Shown here one piece after another: positions 59,663 through 64,000 of a stretch of 64,000 nucleotides of DNA. Within the stretch, counting starts at the first letter, position 1; the number at the start of each line of letters is the position of its first letter. The notes below the pieces were generated by a model that saw only the letters and a program-made list of their open reading frames with translations, ran no database searches and was not told the origin of the DNA. The DNA comes from Megalobrama amblycephala (Eukaryota > Chordata > Actinopteri > Cypriniformes > Xenocyprididae), in contig NC_063061.1 in assembly GCF_018812025.1 (NCBI RefSeq), positions 36,529,366-36,593,365 of the forward strand, written 5' to 3'. Both the position numbers and the translations under genes were made by a program.

Positions 59663-60428
59663 GTATATACTTTTGAATTAATAAACTTAATTTATTTTTT
59701 CGATTTAATGTATTTTTATAAAATAATTTATTTTATTATAAATAATTCAATAAATAATAATAATTCAAGATTCAAATAATAATACAAAATTTAAAATTAA
59801 TTTATTATTATTTGTATTTATTAATATAGGCTACTGTATATCATTTTGAATTATTAAACATTTATTTTTCATGATTTTTTTTCCAATTAAATTTTTTTTA
59901 TAAAATAAAATGTATTTTATCTTTTATTTTTTTTATTAATGATAATAATAATAATAATAATAATCTATTTTAATTGTTTAAATACTGATTTTTAGATCAA
60001 AGAAAAACATTTGACCAATGGTTTCAGAAAAGGAGTTGGTAAATACTTTATGGTTATGCAATTAAAATTGCTTACTGCTTTCTGTATTATTTCATCATTC
60101 CATCTACCTAATATATTTTGGTCAATTTGAAAAAATGGTTTTATTTTTCAATTATTAACTTGATAATCAATTAATGACATTAAAATATTATGCCATTATT
60201 ATTTAATGATATTAAATGATTAAATTGATCATTATTATTTTATGTAAGTAGTACACTAGTATTCAGTACACTAAAATACCTGCCGTACACTAGAGCGCAA
60301 GAGAGAGAGAGAGTTTGAACCTCACACCTCACATCAGCACATGCATACAAACCAGCGCTGGGCCATTAAATATTCCTTTTGATTGGGTTCTAGCTGCATC
60401 GATTTAAAATAGCACATGCAAGACTTAA

Positions 60429-60467
<39 letters not shown>

Positions 60468-60672
60468 GGCTAAAGACAATTCAGTTTCTGCCCCTGATGG
60501 AAGATTATTATATTCATAACTAGCTCTGTATTAGTTGTGTTGACTTCGGGGAGTTTTAAAATGAATTACAGTCTTTGTGTTTGTTGTTCTGGATGAGCTT
60601 AACGGATGTTGTTTTCTTCTTTAAATGAGTTTCCCTCTGTGATATTTCTAAGTAGGGTTTGGGATAATGGCC

Positions 60673-60742
<70 letters not shown>

Positions 60743-61178
60743 TTTTACAGTAAAGAAATGTTCCTTGGAGCACGTATAGAATGCCATGACAATCAATTTA
60801 ACCTTGAATCAATGTTAAACACATCACACAAACGCCAATCAACTTGTGTGTGTGTCATTTACGCCGCTGGTGTATCCAGCATCAAGAGGAAGCTTCTCTC
60901 TCTCACTCTGCTCATTAAGGAGTGTGGATCAAAGTGCAGGCCTGTCCTCGTCCCGTGTGTGGTGGCGTTCGCGGCTCTGATGTGGCCGTTCTCTGGACTG
61001 AATCCCGGGCTCACTCACTGGAACGAAACATGGCAGCGAAATCCCTCTGATATTTGTCCTTTGACTTCATGGCTGTGTTCGGAATAAAAAATTGGATATT
61101 AATATTCACAGTCAGTTTTAAGTGGTTTATTTACATTTTATTTTTGAATTATTAAACTGTTATTTTTTATTAGCCTAA
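59661..61178. other. Non-genic AT-rich sequence with microsatellites
   Basis: 59660-60250 is very AT-rich. (CA)n at 60432-60466 and (GT)32 at 60675-60738. 60870-61060 is GC-richer (gtggcgttcgcggctctgat) and gives an open frame, but has no recognised domain; a host exon there cannot be excluded. Confidence 0.45.
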
Positions 61179-62262
61179 AGGCCCATTCACACCAAGAACG
61201 ATAACTATAAAGATAACGATAAAGATATAGTTCTAAAAATCGTTCTAAATATAAAAGAACAGCACTGTCCACACCACAGCTATAACGATAACGATATAGA
61301 GAAACAATATCATTGGGATCACTTTCAGAATGATTTTTTCCAGCTGTTGAACAATAAAACACTGACAGCCAATCAGAATCCATTCTAATTTAATGGCTCG
61401 CGCATTTAAAATGGCAGGCAACATTGTGGAGAAGTTAATCACAGAGGTCCAAAAAAAAAGACACCACTGTTTGACAATTCAAACCTTTCAAGGATACTTT
61501 AAAGAAAATGGATATATGGAAAACAATCGGTCATACCCTCGGAATAAATGGTGAGAAGTATTAACGATGAGATCATTATGCCAGGCTAGCAAACAATGTA
61601 ATATAAAATTATCTCAGGCATCCAGCGCTAGTTTCGACAACATTGTCTTGCTTCCTTTGAAGTTGCAGTGAAAAAGACTAGGCGTTGTTTTTATTCCGCT
61701 ATATTGACTTTGTCAGCTAAATTCACTGTTAGATTATATCGATTACACTAGCTATTCACTCTAAACATAGCGTGCTGAGGACATCTGCTGGTTAAAGCTG
61801 TGTAAATGCGACAAGAACAGCAAAAGCATGTTGTACACACTTTGAAACCGCAGCGCGTGAACTAAAGGCAGGAACACACCAAGCCGACGCCGACAAACTA
61901 GTGGCAACGAAAGCAGACTGCGGGGTTGGCTCACGTCGGCAGCGTCTGGGTCCAAAGTTGGCTTGACACACCAAACCAACGCTAGACAGCCGACGGCCAA
62001 GTAGCTCGTCAGTTCTGCGCCTGAAATGCCTTTCCATATCAGCAGGTGGCAGTAGCTGAACAGCCAATCAACACGGGCCGACGAGCTCCGACGCCGATTC
62101 AACGTCAAATCGGCCCAAAAAAAAAGCCGACGAGGACCAACTTCAGCTTGGTGTGTTCCTGCCTTTAGAATAAACAGACCATTATCGTTCGTTGGTGTGG
62201 ACGCAAATATAGTTATCATTATACTTATCTTTATAGTTATAATTCTTGATGTGAATGGGCCT
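61179..62262. mobile_element. Non-autonomous element, TAA target duplication (Harbinger-like)
   Basis: AGGCCCATTCACACCAAGAA (61179) and ttcttgatgtgaatgggcct (ending 62262) are inverted ends. TAA at 61176-61178 and 62263-62265 fits the TWA duplication of PIF/Harbinger. Subterminal taactataaagataacgat / cttatctttatagttata arms. A second element (61862-62168) is nested inside. No transposase. Confidence 0.8.
61862..62168. mobile_element. Nested MITE, 307 bp
   Basis: Perfect ends CTAAAGGCAGGAACACACCA (61862) and its inverted copy ending 62168. GC-rich interior with repeated gccgacg words. Lies inside 61179-62262. The target duplication is not clear from the flanks. Confidence 0.8.
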
Positions 62263-62537
62263 TAATTCCTTTTTTCTTATTAAATGTATTTGTATAAATA
62301 AAATAATTTATTTCATTTCTTATTTTGATTGTTAATTACAACATTAATTTGATCTTAAATTGTTTAAATATTGATTTTAGGTTTAAAGAAAAACATTTGG
62401 CATCGTTTCTACTAATTTTAAAAGGATTGTAGGTGGTTTACAGTATATATATGAGCAGTAGACACTATCGCTATACCAGCTTTATATAAAAACTCATAAT
62501 TTTCATCAAGTTATAAATGTGTATCACCGTGTCCTAA

Positions 62538-63032
62538 CCAGACGCGACGCGACGACACGCGATAAAAGGTATCTTTTCCATGTTAATCGGAGTTTTTGTC
62601 CTAACTAGGCTGGAACAACTTCACAAAATATTATAATGATAATCTCAGGTACTGTTTATGTGCTTTATAATGTTAAAAGCGTCTAATGTGAGTTTGATCG
62701 TCATTTTGTGTGTCTTTTATAACCGTACTGAAAGCAGCAACGGACAATTCACCTCAGATTTTCAAAATAAATAAAAGTAAACACGAACGTTCAAACTGTC
62801 AACTCATTGTGAACTTACAAGTGTATTCTATGACAAAGATTGTTTCAGTAACTCAGTAGGCCTATATATATTTTAATAATGTTAAAATGCTGTAATAATC
62901 AAGAATTTGATTATGTACTTACCCGCTTCGTTGCGAGTGGCGGGAGCTTGCCGAGAGACTCCGCCCACGCGCTCTTCTGATTGGCTGTGATTTTTGATTG
63001 ACATTATCGCATCTCAGTCGCGTCGCGTCTGG
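62538..63032. mobile_element. Non-autonomous element with CCAGACGCGACGCGAC ends
   Basis: CCAGACGCGACGCGAC at 62538-62553 and the inverted copy at 63017-63032. CpG-rich ends around an AT-rich interior. Target duplication not resolved. Confidence 0.7.
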
Positions 63033-63033
63033 T

Positions 63034-63912
63034 AGGGATGGGCGATACCACTTATTTTGTTTTTGATACAGTACCGATACTTTCAAGGCCAATATCGCCG
63101 ATATTGATACCGATATGATACCTCTAATATGAACTTAAAGATTTTAACATTTATTCAATTATTGAATTAGGCTAGTAAGAGTAAAATGGGTTATGATACC
63201 CACTTAACATTGTATTTTAAAGGCATTTTAACATTCAATATGCTTTAATTGCAGTTTATTAGATTATATTTTTGTTTACACATGGTTAAAATGTTTACTT
63301 GGAAAATCTACAAATAAGCCTACTATATGCCTAACTATGGTCACTGTAGTGACGGTTCATTTTCATAAGGGACCGCATTGACAGGCTGTTGCACCCATTA
63401 AATGAAACATTTGTATTCTGACAGAACATCAATATGAACTTTTAACGTTCATTTTAAATAAATGTAATTGCACAAACTATGTAGCCTAGGCTATTTCATT
63501 TTGTTTATTGTGAAATAACTAATAATAATAATATTATATTTTTCTGTCTTCTGTTAAGCATTGTTCTGGGCGGCATTTCCCAAAAGTATCAATGGCTTCT
63601 TACGGTACTAAACCTAGCCCTGTTTGAATATAGTGTCGGCAGTGAGCGAACGCTCTCTGTGATTGATTGGTTCTGACTTGCTGCATTTGCATGTTCAGAT
63701 AAGCAGGAAAATACTTCTACTACAAATTATTAGCTAACATAGGTTATTTGTGCAATCCAATGCATTAAATTTATTGTTAAATAAACAAAATCACTGGTTA
63801 AAAAAAAAAAAAAACACACTTTAGTATTGATATTTTAATTTGAGTATCGATACTTTCAATACTCAGTGTCAGTATCGATATATCGATACTTCATATCGAT
63901 CTGCCCATCGAT
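63034..63912. mobile_element. Probable inverted-repeat element with gatgggcgatacc / atcgatctgcccatc ends
   Basis: agggatgggcgatacc near 63034 and tatcgatctgcccatc ending near 63909 are imperfect inverted ends. Both sides carry tatcgat/accgatac-rich subterminal sequence. The exact boundaries and target duplication are not clear. The rest of the window (63913-64000) has nothing recognised. Confidence 0.5.
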
Positions 63913-64000
63913 ATATAAGTGTTATACTTATACAGATGCTTTCTGTACATTTCAATCTCACTTTAATGACTCTGATAAAGAACTTAAATGTTTACCTTGA

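Noticed and set aside
60680..61087. Open frame 60680-61087 beginning in a (GT)n tract
   Set aside because: Starts inside a microsatellite and has no recognised domain. The GC-richer part (60870-61060) may be functional but cannot be supported as coding.

Overview
The window looks like teleost fish nuclear DNA, most likely from a cyprinid (carp, minnow or danio group). The evidence is AT-rich sequence dense in CA/GT microsatellites, two fish-type Tc1 transposon families, a chromodomain Ty3/gypsy element of the sushi type, hAT-, Harbinger-like and TTAA-type non-autonomous elements, and inverted-repeat elements that I associate with cyprinid genomes. No bacterial gene, rRNA, tRNA or CRISPR array was seen. 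Only one short stretch (22675-22792) looks like a host protein-coding exon, so most of the window is probably intronic or intergenic.

Layout. 1-1.5 kb holds no gene. 1.5-4.0 kb is a chimeric Tc1 element: ends of one family enclose part of another. 4.05-8.5 kb is a tandem array of a ~700-bp repeat, opened by a solo LTR, a small hAT element and a hAT inside another hAT, each with exact target duplications. 9.9-11.2 kb is an inverted-repeat element filled with a 69-bp minisatellite. 12.1-15.9 kb contains a large IS630/Tc1-like element and a copied 474-bp segment flanked by a 94-bp duplication. 15.9-16.65 kb is a GATA/GACA/GATG array. 19.0-21.6 kb is a second 69-bp minisatellite element that has grown into a higher-order repeat (575 + 367 bp, period ~942). 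21.7-22.4 kb is a small member of the 21-bp minisatellite element family. 22.7 kb has the candidate exon. 24.7-26.3 and 28.7-29.7 kb hold two more IS630-like elements. 29.9-30.8 kb is a TTAA element. 31.5-33.9 kb is a reverse-strand Tc1 element damaged by another repeat family. 35.4-37.6 kb is an inverted-repeat element filled with ~50 copies of a 42-bp minisatellite. 40.1-41.0 kb is a TA-flanked element. 42.2-44.65 kb is ~100 copies of a 21-bp minisatellite grown from an inverted-repeat element end. 46.5-51.6 kb is a nearly complete sushi-type Ty3/gypsy retrotransposon inside a TTAA element (46.2-52.3 kb). 52.4-64 kb holds palindromic and nested non-autonomous elements and microsatellites.

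Two observations stand out. First, the gypsy element has an 11-nt sequence beside its 5' LTR that is the exact complement of the 11 nt starting 31 nt after the TATA box in its 3' LTR. This is the Tf1-type self-priming arrangement. The 5' LTR of this copy has lost exactly the segment carrying TATA and primer. Second, three unrelated-looking minisatellites (69-, 42- and 21-bp units) all sit inside or at the end of elements with TIRs starting YGGA (TGAA at one small copy's left end), flanked by TA at every end where the flank survives, except one degraded end. This suggests a class of minisatellite-generating inverted-repeat transposons.

The mobile-element genes are all broken, so the window shows layered genome history rather than a working pathway. 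Positions and matches were read by eye; family names rest on recognised protein motifs, TIRs and target-site duplications.
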